Notes: a model not told the origin generated them from the letters alone. Shown: positions 9,036-17,218, counted from the stretch's first letter. The stretch is 64,000 bases of DNA from Streptomyces antarcticus (GCF_026627255.1 NZ_JAPNLM010000005.1:124001-188000), one strand, 5' to 3'. Numbers and translations: made by a program.

Positions 9036-10123
9036 CCCCCACCCAAGCTCCCGCGACGACCGAAGACGCCTCGGTCGTCCAGAAGCTGTCCACCCTTGAC
9101 CGCTTCCTCGCGGTCTGGATCCTGCTCGCCATGGGTCTCGGCCTGGGCCTGGGCCGCCTGATCCCCGGCCTGAACGACGCGCTCGCCAAGGTGGAGATCG
9201 GTGGGATCTCCCTGCCGATCGCGGTCGGCCTGCTGGTCATGATGTACCCGGTCCTGGCGAAGGTCCGCTACGACAAGCTCGACGCCGTCACCGGCGACCG
9301 CAAGCTGATGATCTCCTCGCTGGTCATCAACTGGATCCTCGGCCCCGCGCTCATGTTCGCCCTGGCCTGGATCTTCCTCGCGGACCTGCCCGAGTACCGC
9401 ACCGGCCTGATCATCGTCGGCCTCGCCCGCTGCATCGCCATGGTCATCATCTGGAACGACCTCGCCTGCGGCGACCGCGAGGCCGCCGCCGTCCTCGTCG
9501 CCCTGAACTCGGTCTTCCAGGTCATCGCCTTCGGCGTCCTGGGCTGGTTCTACCTCGACCTGCTCCCCGGCTGGCTCGGCCTCGGCGACGGCGAGCACCT
9601 CGACATCTCCATGTGGAAGATCGCGCTGAACGTCGTCATCTTCCTCGGCGTCCCGCTGCTCGCCGGGTTCCTCACCCGCCGGATCGGCGAGAGGAAGCTC
9701 GGTCGCGAGACCTACGAGGCGAAGTTCCTGCCGAAGATCGGCCCCTTCGCCCTGTACGGCTTGCTCTTCACGATCGTCATCCTCTTCGCCCTCCAGGGCA
9801 AGACCATCACCTCCCAGCCCCTGGACGTCGCACGGATCGCGCTCCCGCTGCTCGTCTACTTCGCGGTGATGTGGTTCGGCACCTTCGCGCTCGGCAAGGC
9901 GATCGGCCTGCCGTACGACCGCACCACCACCCTCGCCTTCACCGCGGCGGGCAACAACTTCGAGCTCGCCATCGCGGTCGCCATCGCCACCTTCGGCGTC
10001 ACCAGCGGCCAGGCCCTCTCCGGTGTCGTCGGCCCGCTCATCGAGGTCCCCGTCCTCGTCGCCCTCGTCTACGTGTCGCTGGCCTGGCGCAGGAAGTTCG
10101 CGGAGCACAAGCTCACTCCATGA
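9032..10123 (+). CDS. acr3: ACR3-family arsenite efflux permease
   Basis: 363 residues with about ten hydrophobic segments. Family landmarks are the N-terminal LSTLDRFLAVWILLAMGLG, GLARCIAMVIIWNDLACGD in the middle (conserved Cys region of ACR3) and AAGNNFELAIAVAIATFG near the C-terminus. It pumps arsenite across the cytoplasmic membrane using the proton gradient. The GTG start overlaps the arsR stop, and the stop overlaps the start of a degenerate oxidoreductase gene (ATGA). Confidence 0.94.
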   Translation: MTPTQAPATTEDASVVQKLSTLDRFLAVWILLAMGLGLGLGRLIPGLNDALAKVEIGGISLPIAVGLLVMMYPVLAKVRYDKLDAVTGDRKLMISSLVINWILGPALMFALAWIFLADLPEYRTGLIIVGLARCIAMVIIWNDLACGDREAAAVLVALNSVFQVIAFGVLGWFYLDLLPGWLGLGDGEHLDISMWKIALNVVIFLGVPLLAGFLTRRIGERKLGRETYEAKFLPKIGPFALYGLLFTIVILFALQGKTITSQPLDVARIALPLLVYFAVMWFGTFALGKAIGLPYDRTTTLAFTAAGNNFELAIAVAIATFGVTSGQALSGVVGPLIEVPVLVALVYVSLAWRRKFAEHKLTP

Positions 10124-10311
10124 CGTGGCGCACCGACGTGGCGGTGATCGGCGGCGGCCAGTCCGGGCTCGCCGCCGGCCACCACCACCGCCCGCCGCCG
10201 AGCCCTCGACTCCGGCCGCACCGACACCGGCGGCGTCGCCTCCCTTCCCCGCCCGGGTACGGGTCGGCGCTGATCCGTTCAGGAGAGGAGCGGGCTGCGG
10301 CGCTCCAGTAG
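10120..10311 (+). pseudogene. Remnant of an FAD-dependent oxidoreductase (ArsO-like)
   Basis: An ATG overlapping the acr3 stop begins MTWRTDVAVIGGGQSGLAAG, a textbook FAD-binding start. After about 22 residues the frame becomes Arg/Pro-rich without family features and stops at 10311. In related ars operons a full flavin monooxygenase follows acr3, so this is probably the 5' stub left by a deletion that joined it to the convergent arsN-like gene. Confidence 0.6.
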
Positions 10312-10779
10312 AACCACATCCCGCCAGACGCCGTGGTGGCGGCCGATGCGCTCGCGGGTGCCGATGATCCGGAAGCCGGCCCGCTTGTGGACGGCGAGGC
10401 TGGCGGCGTTCTCGGGGAAGATCCCGGACTGGACGGTCCAGATCCCCGCCGCTTCGGTCGACTCCACGAGCGCGGCCAGGAGGCGCCCGGCGACGCCGCG
10501 GCCGCGGGCGGCGGGGTGGACGTAGACGGAGTGCTCGACGACGCCCGCGTACGCGCTGCGGTCCGAGACCCGGCTCGCGGCCACCCAGCCGAGCAGCTTG
10601 CCGTCGGCGTCGAGCGCGGCGAAGCGGTGGCCGGGCAGCTTCGCCGCGTCGAACTCAGCCCAGGTCGGGGCGGTGGTCTCGAAGGTGGCGTCGCCCTCGT
10701 CGATCCCGGCCCGGTAGACGGCCAGGGTCTCGTCCGCGCGTGCCGCGGTGAGCGGGGCGACGGTGATGCCGATGCTCAT
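10279..10779 (-). CDS. arsN1: GNAT acetyltransferase, phosphinothricin/arsinothricin type (ArsN1-like)
   Basis: 166 residues. The start FAALDADGKLLGWVAASRVS, the central EHSVYVHPAARGRGVAGRLL with the acetyl-CoA binding RGRGVAGRL segment, and HKRAGFRIIGTRERIGRHHG are characteristic of the Pat/Bar and ArsN branch. This branch N-acetylates phosphinothricin or the arsenic antibiotic arsinothricin. Its ATG overlaps the stop of the ArsR gene (ATGA), so it belongs to an arsenic-controlled operon. That favours arsinothricin or a related organoarsenical over phosphinothricin. Substrate is inferred from context. Confidence 0.82.
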   Translation of the reverse strand: MSIGITVAPLTAARADETLAVYRAGIDEGDATFETTAPTWAEFDAAKLPGHRFAALDADGKLLGWVAASRVSDRSAYAGVVEHSVYVHPAARGRGVAGRLLAALVESTEAAGIWTVQSGIFPENAASLAVHKRAGFRIIGTRERIGRHHGVWRDVVLLERRSPLLS

Positions 10780-11159
10780 GCGGCGGCCGCGCGGATGAGG
10801 AGCTGGCCCATGGCCGCGATCACCGAGGGTTCGACGCGGTAGTAGACCCAGGTCCCACGCCGCTCGGAGGAGAGCAGGCCGGCCTCGCGGAGCTTCTTGA
10901 GGTGGTGGGAGACGGTGGGCTGGGAGACGCCGACGTCGGAGATGTCGCACACGCACGCCTCGCCGCCCTCGTGGGAGGCGATCGCGGAGAACAGGCGCAG
11001 GCGCACCGGGTCGCCGAGCGCCTTGAACATGACGGCGGTCCGCTCGGCCTCGTCGGACGTCAGCGGGCGCTCGGTCAGGGACGGGCAGCAAGGGGCCACG
11101 GCCTCCGGCTCCAATGGCGGCAACACCTTCGCAAGCGGCAACACCTTCGCAGTGGACAT
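10776..11159 (-). CDS. arsR: ArsR-family repressor, CxC metal-site type
   Basis: 127 residues from the ATG at 11159; the open frame extends upstream but crosses the operators. Winged helix: MFKALGDPVRLRLFSAIA, then the metal-site helix EACVCDISDVGVSQPTVSHH, matching the classic ELCVCDL arsenic(III) site, then GTWVYYRV. An extra Cys pair lies in the N-terminal arm (APCCPSL). It is divergent from the flavin oxidoreductase and coupled to the arsN1-like gene. It differs from the other ArsR in ligand pattern and operator, so the island has two independent switches. Confidence 0.92.
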   Translation of the reverse strand: MSTAKVLPLAKVLPPLEPEAVAPCCPSLTERPLTSDEAERTAVMFKALGDPVRLRLFSAIASHEGGEACVCDISDVGVSQPTVSHHLKKLREAGLLSSERRGTWVYYRVEPSVIAAMGQLLIRAAAA

Positions 11160-11172
11160 GCCCCCATCATCC

Positions 11173-11255
11173 GTCGAACTTCGACAGATGTCTATGTTGA
11201 CGAACTTCGAACCCAGTGGCAACCTGGGAGACGTCAGGACATCGACGTACGTCGA
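11173..11255. promoter_or_regulatory. Second ArsR operator set (GTCGAA/TTCGAC sites)
   Basis: Three related dyads lie between the divergent arsR (start 11159) and oxidoreductase (start 11275): GTCGAACTTCGAC (11173-11185), a GACGAACTTCGAAC copy (11199-11212) and a perfect 14-bp palindrome TCGACGTACGTCGA (11242-11255). They differ from the ATCAG-type sites of the first unit. Confidence 0.7.
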
Positions 11256-11274
11256 AACAATCCGGGAGCCCGTC

Positions 11275-12636
11275 GTGAACGCATCCACCGAAGCCCTGCC
11301 CGTCCTGGTGATCGGCGCAGGACCGGCCGGCCTGGCCGCCGCCGCACACCTCACCGGACGCGGCATCGAACCCCTCGTCCTGGAAACCGGGCCCGCCGCC
11401 GGCGCCGCGGTGCGCGAGTGGGGTCACGTACGGCTCTTCTCCACCTGGTCCGAGGTCGTCGACCCGGCCGCCGAGAAGCTCCTCGCACCCACCGGATGGA
11501 CCGCCCCCGACGGCACGGCCTACCCCTCCGGCGCCGACTGGGCCAACCTCTACCTGCAGCCCCTCGCCGACGTCCTCGGAGACAAGGTCCGCTACGGCGC
11601 CACAGTCACCGGAGTCTCCCGCCAGGGCCGCGACCGGATCGTTGACGCCGACCGCGAGCAGCAGCCGTTCACCGTCCGCGTGGTCAACGCGGACGGCAGC
11701 GAGGAGCGGATCCTGGCCCGCGCCGTCATCGACGCCTCCGGCACCTGGTCCACCCCCGGCCCCATCGGCGGCGACGGCCTCCCGGCCCTCGGCGAGCACG
11801 CGGCCGCCGACCGGATCTCCTACCGAATCCCCGACCTCAAGGACCCGGCCACCCGCACCCGGTACGCGGGCAGGCGCACCGCCGTCATCGGCTCCGGCGC
11901 CTCCGCCTTCACCGCGCTGGCCTACCTGGCCGACCTCGCCACGTCCGAGGACGGTGCCGGGACGCACGTCACCTGGATCCTGCGCCGCGGCATCAGCGGT
12001 TCCACCTTCGGCGGCGGCAGCGCCGACCAGCTCCCGGCCCGCGGCGCGCTTGGGCTCACCGCGAAGGCCGCCGTCGACGAGGGGTACGCCGACGCCGTCA
12101 CCGGCTTCCGTACCGACGCCATCGAGCGGGCCGCCGACGGCCGCCTGGTCGTGGTCGCCGAGGACGGGCGCCGCCTAGACCCGGTCCACGAGGTCATCGT
12201 CCTGACCGGCCTGCGCCCCGACTTGTCCTTCGTCTCCGAGCTGCGCCTCGGCCTGGACGAGCGCCTCCAAGCCCCGGTCGAGCTGGCGCCGCTGATCGAC
12301 CCGAACCAGCACTCCTGCGGCACCGTCTACCCCCACGGCGTGGGCGAGCTCTCCCACCCGGAGAAGGACGTCTACCTCGTCGGCATGAAGTCCTACGGCC
12401 GCGCGCCCACGTTCCTGGCCATGACCGGCTACGAGCAGGTCCGCTCCATCGCCGCCCACCTCGCCGGCGACCGGGAAGCCGCCGCGCGCGTCGAACTCAC
12501 CCTCCCCGAGACGGGCGTGTGCGGCGGAGCCGGCCTGTTCGACGAGCCTGCGGCCGCCGAGGAGAGCGGTAGCGGCTGCTGTGCGGCTCCGGCCACGCTC
12601 ACCATCGGTGCGCCGGCCTCTTCCGGCGGCTGCTGA
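11275..12636 (+). CDS. Flavin-containing NAD(P)H oxidoreductase with Cys-rich tail (ars-associated)
   Basis: 453 residues from GTG 11275. FAD motif GAGPAGLAAAAHLTGRG (~13), second Rossmann motif GSGASAFTALAYLADLA (~205), and a late EVIVLTGLRPDLSF segment fit the FMO/ArsO-like group. Residues after ~415 form an unusual tail with CGG, GCC and a final GGC, which could bind arsenite or another thiophilic metal. It is divergent from arsR with shared operators. The chemistry is unproven: oxidation of arsenite or an organoarsenical, or NADPH-linked reduction, are the options suggested by context. Confidence 0.8.
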   Translation: MNASTEALPVLVIGAGPAGLAAAAHLTGRGIEPLVLETGPAAGAAVREWGHVRLFSTWSEVVDPAAEKLLAPTGWTAPDGTAYPSGADWANLYLQPLADVLGDKVRYGATVTGVSRQGRDRIVDADREQQPFTVRVVNADGSEERILARAVIDASGTWSTPGPIGGDGLPALGEHAAADRISYRIPDLKDPATRTRYAGRRTAVIGSGASAFTALAYLADLATSEDGAGTHVTWILRRGISGSTFGGGSADQLPARGALGLTAKAAVDEGYADAVTGFRTDAIERAADGRLVVVAEDGRRLDPVHEVIVLTGLRPDLSFVSELRLGLDERLQAPVELAPLIDPNQHSCGTVYPHGVGELSHPEKDVYLVGMKSYGRAPTFLAMTGYEQVRSIAAHLAGDREAAARVELTLPETGVCGGAGLFDEPAAAEESGSGCCAAPATLTIGAPASSGGC

Positions 12637-12660
12637 CCGGCGTGCCACACCTCCACGCCG

Positions 12661-12701
12661 GCGTGGCCGCGACCGGGACGGGGGTCCAGTCGCGGCCACG
12701 C
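12661..12701 (+). terminator. Hairpin after the flavin oxidoreductase
   Basis: GCGTGGCCGCGAC (12661-12673) pairs perfectly with GTCGCGGCCACGC (12689-12701) around a 15-base loop, 24 bases after the stop at 12636. Confidence 0.7.
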
Positions 12702-12757
12702 ACCGCCCTGCCCGCCCTGTGTGCCACCCAGGTCACCAGCTGCCGGCATCGGCGAGC

Positions 12758-13035
12758 GTGTCTGAAAGATCGTGTAAGTCCGTGATGTGGAAGCCTGGCC
12801 CCGGGCTCGGCCTCGGGCCTGTGGGCCAGGCGGATCGGACGAGTCATGGCAGACAAAGACGAAGCGGCCGCGTCCGTGGCCGGCGACAAGATGGTCGACG
12901 AGGTGGTCGAGCGGCTACTCGACAAAGCTGACGCCTCGGGAGCGGCCCTGCTCGGTGAGGGCGGGCTCCTGACAGAGATCACCAAGGCCGTTCTGGAGCG
13001 GGCCCTGGAAGCCGAGATGAGCGAACACCTCGGCT
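12758..13035 (+). mobile_element. Left end of an IS256-family element, truncated
   Basis: The segment 12758-12782 (GTGTCTGAAAGATCGTGTAAG...) resembles the terminal inverted repeat of actinobacterial IS256-type elements. It is followed at 12846 by a transposase start whose first ~62 residues (LLDKADASGAALLGEGGLL, then VLERALEAEMSEHLGF) are those of Mutator/IS256 transposases. The rest of the transposase, including the DDE residues, is absent, and I see no matching right end nearby. Confidence 0.75.
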
Positions 13036-13394
13036 TCCTGCCGGACCGCGCCGTGGAACGTACGGCCCAACTCACCCACCTGGCACGGCGCGACGCCGTC
13101 GTCCTCTTCGACTACCGGCGGTACGAGGAGGACAAGGCGGCGATCGCGCAGATGACGCGTGAGGCCGGCGGCAAGGTCATCGTCTTCACCGACGCCTGGC
13201 TCTCTCCGGCGACCTCCCAGGCGGACGTCGTCCTGCCCAGCCAGGTCGGCACCGTTTCCCCCTACGACAGCCTGGTCCCGACCCTGGCCGTCGTCGAAAC
13301 CGTCATCGCCGGCGTGATGCGGGCCCTCGGTGAGGACGCCCACCGGCACATGCAGCAGTCCGAGGACACCGCCCGCCGCGCAGGACTCGTCTGA
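12846..13394 (+). CDS. Chimeric ORF: IS256 transposase N-terminus fused to RpiR/MurR SIS-domain C-terminus
   Basis: 182 residues in one open frame. Residues 1-~62 are the start of an IS256 transposase. From about residue 78 (RRDAVVLFDYRRYEEDKA) to ~175 the sequence is the C-terminal half of an RpiR/MurR regulator's SIS (sugar-phosphate binding) domain, with VIVFTDAWLSPATSQADVVLP and SPYDSLVPTLAVVETVIAGV. The helix-turn-helix half of the regulator and the catalytic half of the transposase are both missing. This is most simply a deletion scar left by an IS insertion that happens to stay in frame. Whether it is expressed is unknown, and no function is assigned. Confidence 0.8.
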   Translation: MADKDEAAASVAGDKMVDEVVERLLDKADASGAALLGEGGLLTEITKAVLERALEAEMSEHLGFLPDRAVERTAQLTHLARRDAVVLFDYRRYEEDKAAIAQMTREAGGKVIVFTDAWLSPATSQADVVLPSQVGTVSPYDSLVPTLAVVETVIAGVMRALGEDAHRHMQQSEDTARRAGLV

Positions 13395-13618
13395 TGCCGG
13401 CTGCCGGTGTGCGGTACTCGCCGTTGTGCGGCTGGAGAACGCCGCGGATCCGGAGCGCACCGGCCCCGCGTTCGTGAAGTGGCCGGGCAGGGGCACCCAT
13501 GGGCGAGCAGACCACCCTCGGGGGCTGACCAGGGGTACGCCCTTGGGCGGCCCGGGGCCGGGGTGGACCGCGTGTTCGCGCTCTCCGTCTCGCGCCGGGT
13601 CGGGGGAGGGCCGCACCC

Positions 13619-14179
13619 TCACTCGACCGCAGGCGGGGGCGCGGAGTCGCTGCGGTGGACCAGGCGGTAGGCGGGCCCGCGGGCCGGGCGGCCGCGTCCG
13701 TGGAGGATGGCAGCCTCGATCAGGCTGTTCACGGTGGGATTCGCCCGGCGGATACGTTCGAGTTGTCGGCGCGTGAGGCCGATCGTGGCCGCGGCCGCCC
13801 CGACGGGGGTGTGCCGGGCGAGGGAACGCAGCAGGATCCGCAGCCCATAGCTGTTGATCTGCCCTGGCCGGGGAGCGTTGGCGGCGGCCATGGCGGTGGC
13901 CGCGGTGAGGGCCTGCTCGAAGGCCGGCTCGGTGCGCCAGCGGTCGAGGAGGGATTGGCTGACGCCTGCCGCCGCCGCGCATCCGGCATGACCCAGGCCC
14001 ATGGCGGCGGCGTGCACGGCGTGTGCCTGGCGCTGACTGGTTTCGGCGGACAGCTCGGGGTGTCCGTGGATCGCGGCGGGCAGGGCCCAGTCGACGTCAT
14101 CCTCCGTCACGAGCAGATCGATGAAGTCCTTGGCCCAGCTGTCCAGATGCCGCGCGTTTCCCGGCGGTGGGTTCGTCAA
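13619..14179 (-). CDS. Hypothetical protein with two helix-turn-helix-like segments
   Basis: About 186 residues. I do not recognise the family. Two HTH-like helical pairs are visible: AAAMGLGHAGCAAAAGVSQ followed by SLLDRWRTE, and TPVGAAAATIGLTRRQLERI followed by RRANPTVNSLIEAA. This suggests a DNA-binding or phage-terminase-small-subunit-like fold. I prefer TTG 14179 because GGGAGG lies seven bases upstream. The frame also extends to a GTG at 14293 that overlaps the stop of the metal-sensor gene (GTGA), which would add 38 Arg/Pro-rich residues and couple the two genes. Confidence in coding is moderate. Confidence 0.55.
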   Translation of the reverse strand: MTNPPPGNARHLDSWAKDFIDLLVTEDDVDWALPAAIHGHPELSAETSQRQAHAVHAAAMGLGHAGCAAAAGVSQSLLDRWRTEPAFEQALTAATAMAAANAPRPGQINSYGLRILLRSLARHTPVGAAAATIGLTRRQLERIRRANPTVNSLIEAAILHGRGRPARGPAYRLVHRSDSAPPPAVE

Positions 14180-14289
14180 CAGGGTGCCTCCCGACCGATG
14201 TCTTCGTCTGTGTGGCCGTGGTGCGGACGGGTGCCGACCGGTTGCGGCGCGAGCCTGGTTGTTCCCCGTGATCCGCGGGGAACCGTGCG

Positions 14290-14676
14290 TCACTCCGTAT
14301 CGGCGCGTTCCGTTCGGCGGGCAGCGGAGTCGCGTGCGCCGAGCCGAAGGTGCTCAACGTGATAGAGGGCCTGCTCGAGGAGTTCTGCGACATGGCTGTC
14401 GTAGAGGGCGTAGACGATCGAGCGGCCGTGGCGCTCTCCGGTGACCAGGCCGAGGTTGCGCAGCAGCCGCAGCTGGTGGGAGCAGGCGGAGGCTTCCATG
14501 CCCACGGTCTCGGCGAGGTCGCTCACGGAGCAGGGGCCTTCCTGGAGACGGGCCAGGATGTGGAGCCGCGAGGGCGTGGCGAGGGCCTGCAAGGTGGCGG
14601 CGACGTCGGCGGTGCCGACGGCATCGAGGCGCTCCCGGGTGCTGGCGCTGCTGGTGGTGCTGGTTCCGTGGCCCAT
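14290..14676 (-). CDS. SmtB/ArsR-family metal sensor (NmtR/CzrA-like)
   Basis: 128 residues with a winged helix (LATPSRLHILARLQEGPCSV, recognition helix EASACSHQLRLLRNLGLV, wing GRSIVYAL). The last helix contains D-x-H-x10-H-x2-H (DSHVAELLEQALYHVEH), exactly the alpha-5 site that binds Zn(II), Co(II) or Ni(II) in SmtB, CzrA and NmtR. It is divergent from a P1B-4 ATPase gene, the arrangement seen for mycobacterial nmtR-ctpJ, so it probably represses the exporter until cobalt, nickel or zinc binds. Confidence 0.9.
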   Translation of the reverse strand: MGHGTSTTSSASTRERLDAVGTADVAATLQALATPSRLHILARLQEGPCSVSDLAETVGMEASACSHQLRLLRNLGLVTGERHGRSIVYALYDSHVAELLEQALYHVEHLRLGARDSAARRTERADTE

Positions 14677-14699
14677 GGGGACAGCATACCGACCATATG

Positions 14700-14713
14700 T
14701 GAATACCTGTTCA
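14700..14713. promoter_or_regulatory. SmtB-type operator TGAA-N6-TTCA
   Basis: TGAATACCTGTTCA lies between the divergent sensor (start 14676) and ATPase (start 14770) genes, within an AT-rich stretch. It matches the dyad recognised by SmtB/CzrA/NmtR proteins. Confidence 0.7.
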
Positions 14714-14769
14714 GGTGTTCCTGTATGGTGGAAACGTTGCCTCATCCGCCCGTGAAGGGTTGCTTTGTC

Positions 14770-16803
14770 ATGTCTGCTGTCCTCGACCCGCGGCCCGCGC
14801 CGCCCTCCAGCCGGCCGTGTCCCGAGCCGCCGAAACGGCGCGCGCGGCTCCTGGCTCTGCCGGAGGCCCGGTGGGCGCTGGCCGCACTGGTCCTGTTCCT
14901 GATCGCCCTTCCACTGGATCTCCTGGAGGCCCCGGCCTGGCTGTGGGCTCCGCTGTATGCCGCCGTCTACGTCACGGGCGGCTGGGAGCCGGGCTGGGAG
15001 GGCCTGAAGGCCCTGAAGCACAAGACCTTGGACGTGGATCTCCTGATGGTCGTCGCGGCGCTCGGCGCCGCGGCCATCGGGCAGGTCCTCGACGGGGCTC
15101 TGTTGATCGTCATCTTCGCCACCTCTGGTGCGCTGGAGGCCGTGGCGACGGCCCGGACCGCCGACTCGGTGCGCGGCCTTCTCGACCTGGCGCCGAGCAC
15201 CGCGACCCGGCTCCGGCCGGACGGCGGGGAGGAAAGCGTTCCCGCCGACACCCTCGCGGTCGGCGACGTCATCCTGGTACGGCCGGGCGAGCGGGTCGGC
15301 GCCGACGGTCAGGTCCTCGACGGGACCAGTGACCTCGACCAGGCGACCATCACCGGCGAGCCGCTCCCGGTGACCAAGCAGGTGGGTGACGAGGTGCTCG
15401 CCGGCACGGTCAACGGCACCGGCGCCCTGCGCGTGCGGGTCGAGCGGGACCCGGCGGACTCGGTGATCGCCCGGATCGTGAAGATGGTCGAGGAAGCCTC
15501 CGGGACCAAGGCCCCCGTCCAGCTGTTCATCGAGAAGGTCGAGCAGCGGTACTCGATCGGCATGGTCGTCGCGACCCTGGCGGTGTTCGCGCTCCCTCTC
15601 GCCCTCGGCGACGGTCTGCGGCCGGCCCTGCTCCGTGCGATGACGTTCATGATCGTGGCCTCGCCGTGTGCGGTGGTGCTCTCCACGATGCCGCCGCTGC
15701 TGTCCGCCATCGCCAACGCGGGCCGCCACGGTGTCCTGGTCAAGTCCGCCGTCGTCATGGAGCGCCTGGGTCAGATCGACGTCGTCGCGCTGGACAAGAC
15801 CGGCACCCTCACCGAGGGCGCCCCGCGGGTCACCGACATCCGCCCCCACCCCGCCTCCGGACTCGACGAGGACGGGCTGCTGGCGCTGGTGGCCGCGGCC
15901 GAGTACCCCAGCGAGCACCCCCTGGCCCGCGCGGTCGTCCAGGCCGCCCGCGACCGCGGCCTCACGCTCGCCGCGTGCACCGGCTTCACTTCGGTCCCCG
16001 GGTCGGGTGTCACCGCCGACGTCGGTGGCCGCACCGTCCGGATCGGATCCCCGGCCCGGCTCGAGGCGGCCGCAGACCGGGACATCGACGTCGCGGTGCG
16101 GGCCCTGGAGGACGAAGGACGCACCGCGGTCGTCGTCCTGCGCGACGACATCCCGGTCGGCGTGCTGGGCATCGCCGACCGCCTGCGACCCGATGCCGAG
16201 GCGACGGTGGCCTCCCTCACCGAACTGGCCGGCCGGGCCCCGGTCCTGCTGACCGGGGACAACGAGCGCGCCGCCCGCCATTTGGCGGCGGCGGTCGGCA
16301 TCGCCGACGTCCGCGCCGGCCTGTTCCCGCAGGACAAGGCCGCCGCGGTCAAGCAGTGGGAGGCCGAGGGCCGCCGGGTGCTGGTGGTCGGCGACGGCGT
16401 CAACGACGCCCCGGCCCTGGCCGCCGCGCACACCGGTATCGCGATGGGAAGGGCCGGCTCCGACCTCGCGCTGGAGACCGCCGACGTTGTCGTCGTGCGC
16501 GACGAACTCGCCGCCATCCCCGCCGTCGTGGCACTGTCCCGCACGGCCCGCCGTGTGGTGGTGCAGAACCTGGTCATCGCCGGGATCTTCATCACCGTGC
16601 TCGTGACCTGGGACCTGATCGCCACGCTCCCGCTGCCACTGGGTGTGGCAGGCCACGAGGGGTCCACCGTCATCGTCGGCCTCAACGGCCTGCGCCTTCT
16701 GCGCGCGTCCGCCTGGACGAACCCGGCAGGCGGCCCGGTGGGGTCGGCCGGCGGATCCCGGCCGGCAGGGGAAGCGGAGTCGCCGGGCCGGATCGTACGA
16801 TGA
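14770..16803 (+). CDS. P1B-4-type heavy-metal-translocating ATPase (CtpJ/CtpD/CoaT-like)
   Basis: 677 residues without an N-terminal metal-binding domain. Motifs: TGEPLPVTK (~195), membrane metal site SPCAVVLSTMPP with S298-P-C300, phosphorylation site D342KTGTLTEG, SEHPLA (~381), GDGVNDAPAL (~540) and HEGST at ~629 in the last membrane helices. SPC together with HEG(G/S)T defines the P1B-4 subgroup, which exports Co, Ni, Fe(II) or Zn and is distinct from CPC-type copper and zinc/cadmium pumps. The neighbouring alpha-5-type sensor fits Co/Ni/Zn. It is located in the cytoplasmic membrane. Confidence 0.93.
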   Translation: MSAVLDPRPAPPSSRPCPEPPKRRARLLALPEARWALAALVLFLIALPLDLLEAPAWLWAPLYAAVYVTGGWEPGWEGLKALKHKTLDVDLLMVVAALGAAAIGQVLDGALLIVIFATSGALEAVATARTADSVRGLLDLAPSTATRLRPDGGEESVPADTLAVGDVILVRPGERVGADGQVLDGTSDLDQATITGEPLPVTKQVGDEVLAGTVNGTGALRVRVERDPADSVIARIVKMVEEASGTKAPVQLFIEKVEQRYSIGMVVATLAVFALPLALGDGLRPALLRAMTFMIVASPCAVVLSTMPPLLSAIANAGRHGVLVKSAVVMERLGQIDVVALDKTGTLTEGAPRVTDIRPHPASGLDEDGLLALVAAAEYPSEHPLARAVVQAARDRGLTLAACTGFTSVPGSGVTADVGGRTVRIGSPARLEAAADRDIDVAVRALEDEGRTAVVVLRDDIPVGVLGIADRLRPDAEATVASLTELAGRAPVLLTGDNERAARHLAAAVGIADVRAGLFPQDKAAAVKQWEAEGRRVLVVGDGVNDAPALAAAHTGIAMGRAGSDLALETADVVVVRDELAAIPAVVALSRTARRVVVQNLVIAGIFITVLVTWDLIATLPLPLGVAGHEGSTVIVGLNGLRLLRASAWTNPAGGPVGSAGGSRPAGEAESPGRIVR

Positions 16804-16807
16804 CGGT

Positions 16808-17218
16808 ATGACCAGCACGAGGCAGCCGTCGAGCCGTCGCCCCGCCGGGCGCGGCTTCGTGCTGCTTGTGCTGGCGTTGCTGGCCGGGGTGCTGGCGATG
16901 CACGGCCTCGGTCCGGGCCCCGTTCCCACGAGGGCGCCGGCGGCCGCCGGTGTTCACGACATGGCGATGGCCCACGAGGGATCCGCCCGGCAGGTGGCGG
17001 GCGCCTGCTCGCACTCCGATGGCGGTACGGGCCACGCGGACCACGCGGATGCCACGTGCGCGGCGGCCGGTGTCGGCGCCGCGTACTCGCCTCCCGTCCT
17101 GGCCGCTGCCCTCGATTCCGGGCCCGTGCCTGCCGCGCTGTCCCGCAGCGCGGCGGGGGCCGCCGAGAGCGGCCGGGCACCGCCTGACCTCGCTGAACTG
17201 CAACTCCTGCGGATATAG
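16808..17218 (+). CDS. DUF6153-like small exported or membrane protein
   Basis: 136 residues. One hydrophobic N-terminal segment (GFVLLVLALLAGVLAMHGL, ~15-34) is followed by a His/Met/Cys-containing middle (HDMAMAHEG, ACSHSDGGTGHADHADATC). It resembles the actinobacterial DUF6153 family, which often lies next to DUF305 genes in metal or copper loci. The ATG is four bases after the ATPase stop, so it is probably co-transcribed. Function unknown; the His/Met/Cys content suggests metal binding outside the membrane. Confidence 0.75.
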   Translation: MTSTRQPSSRRPAGRGFVLLVLALLAGVLAMHGLGPGPVPTRAPAAAGVHDMAMAHEGSARQVAGACSHSDGGTGHADHADATCAAAGVGAAYSPPVLAAALDSGPVPAALSRSAAGAAESGRAPPDLAELQLLRI

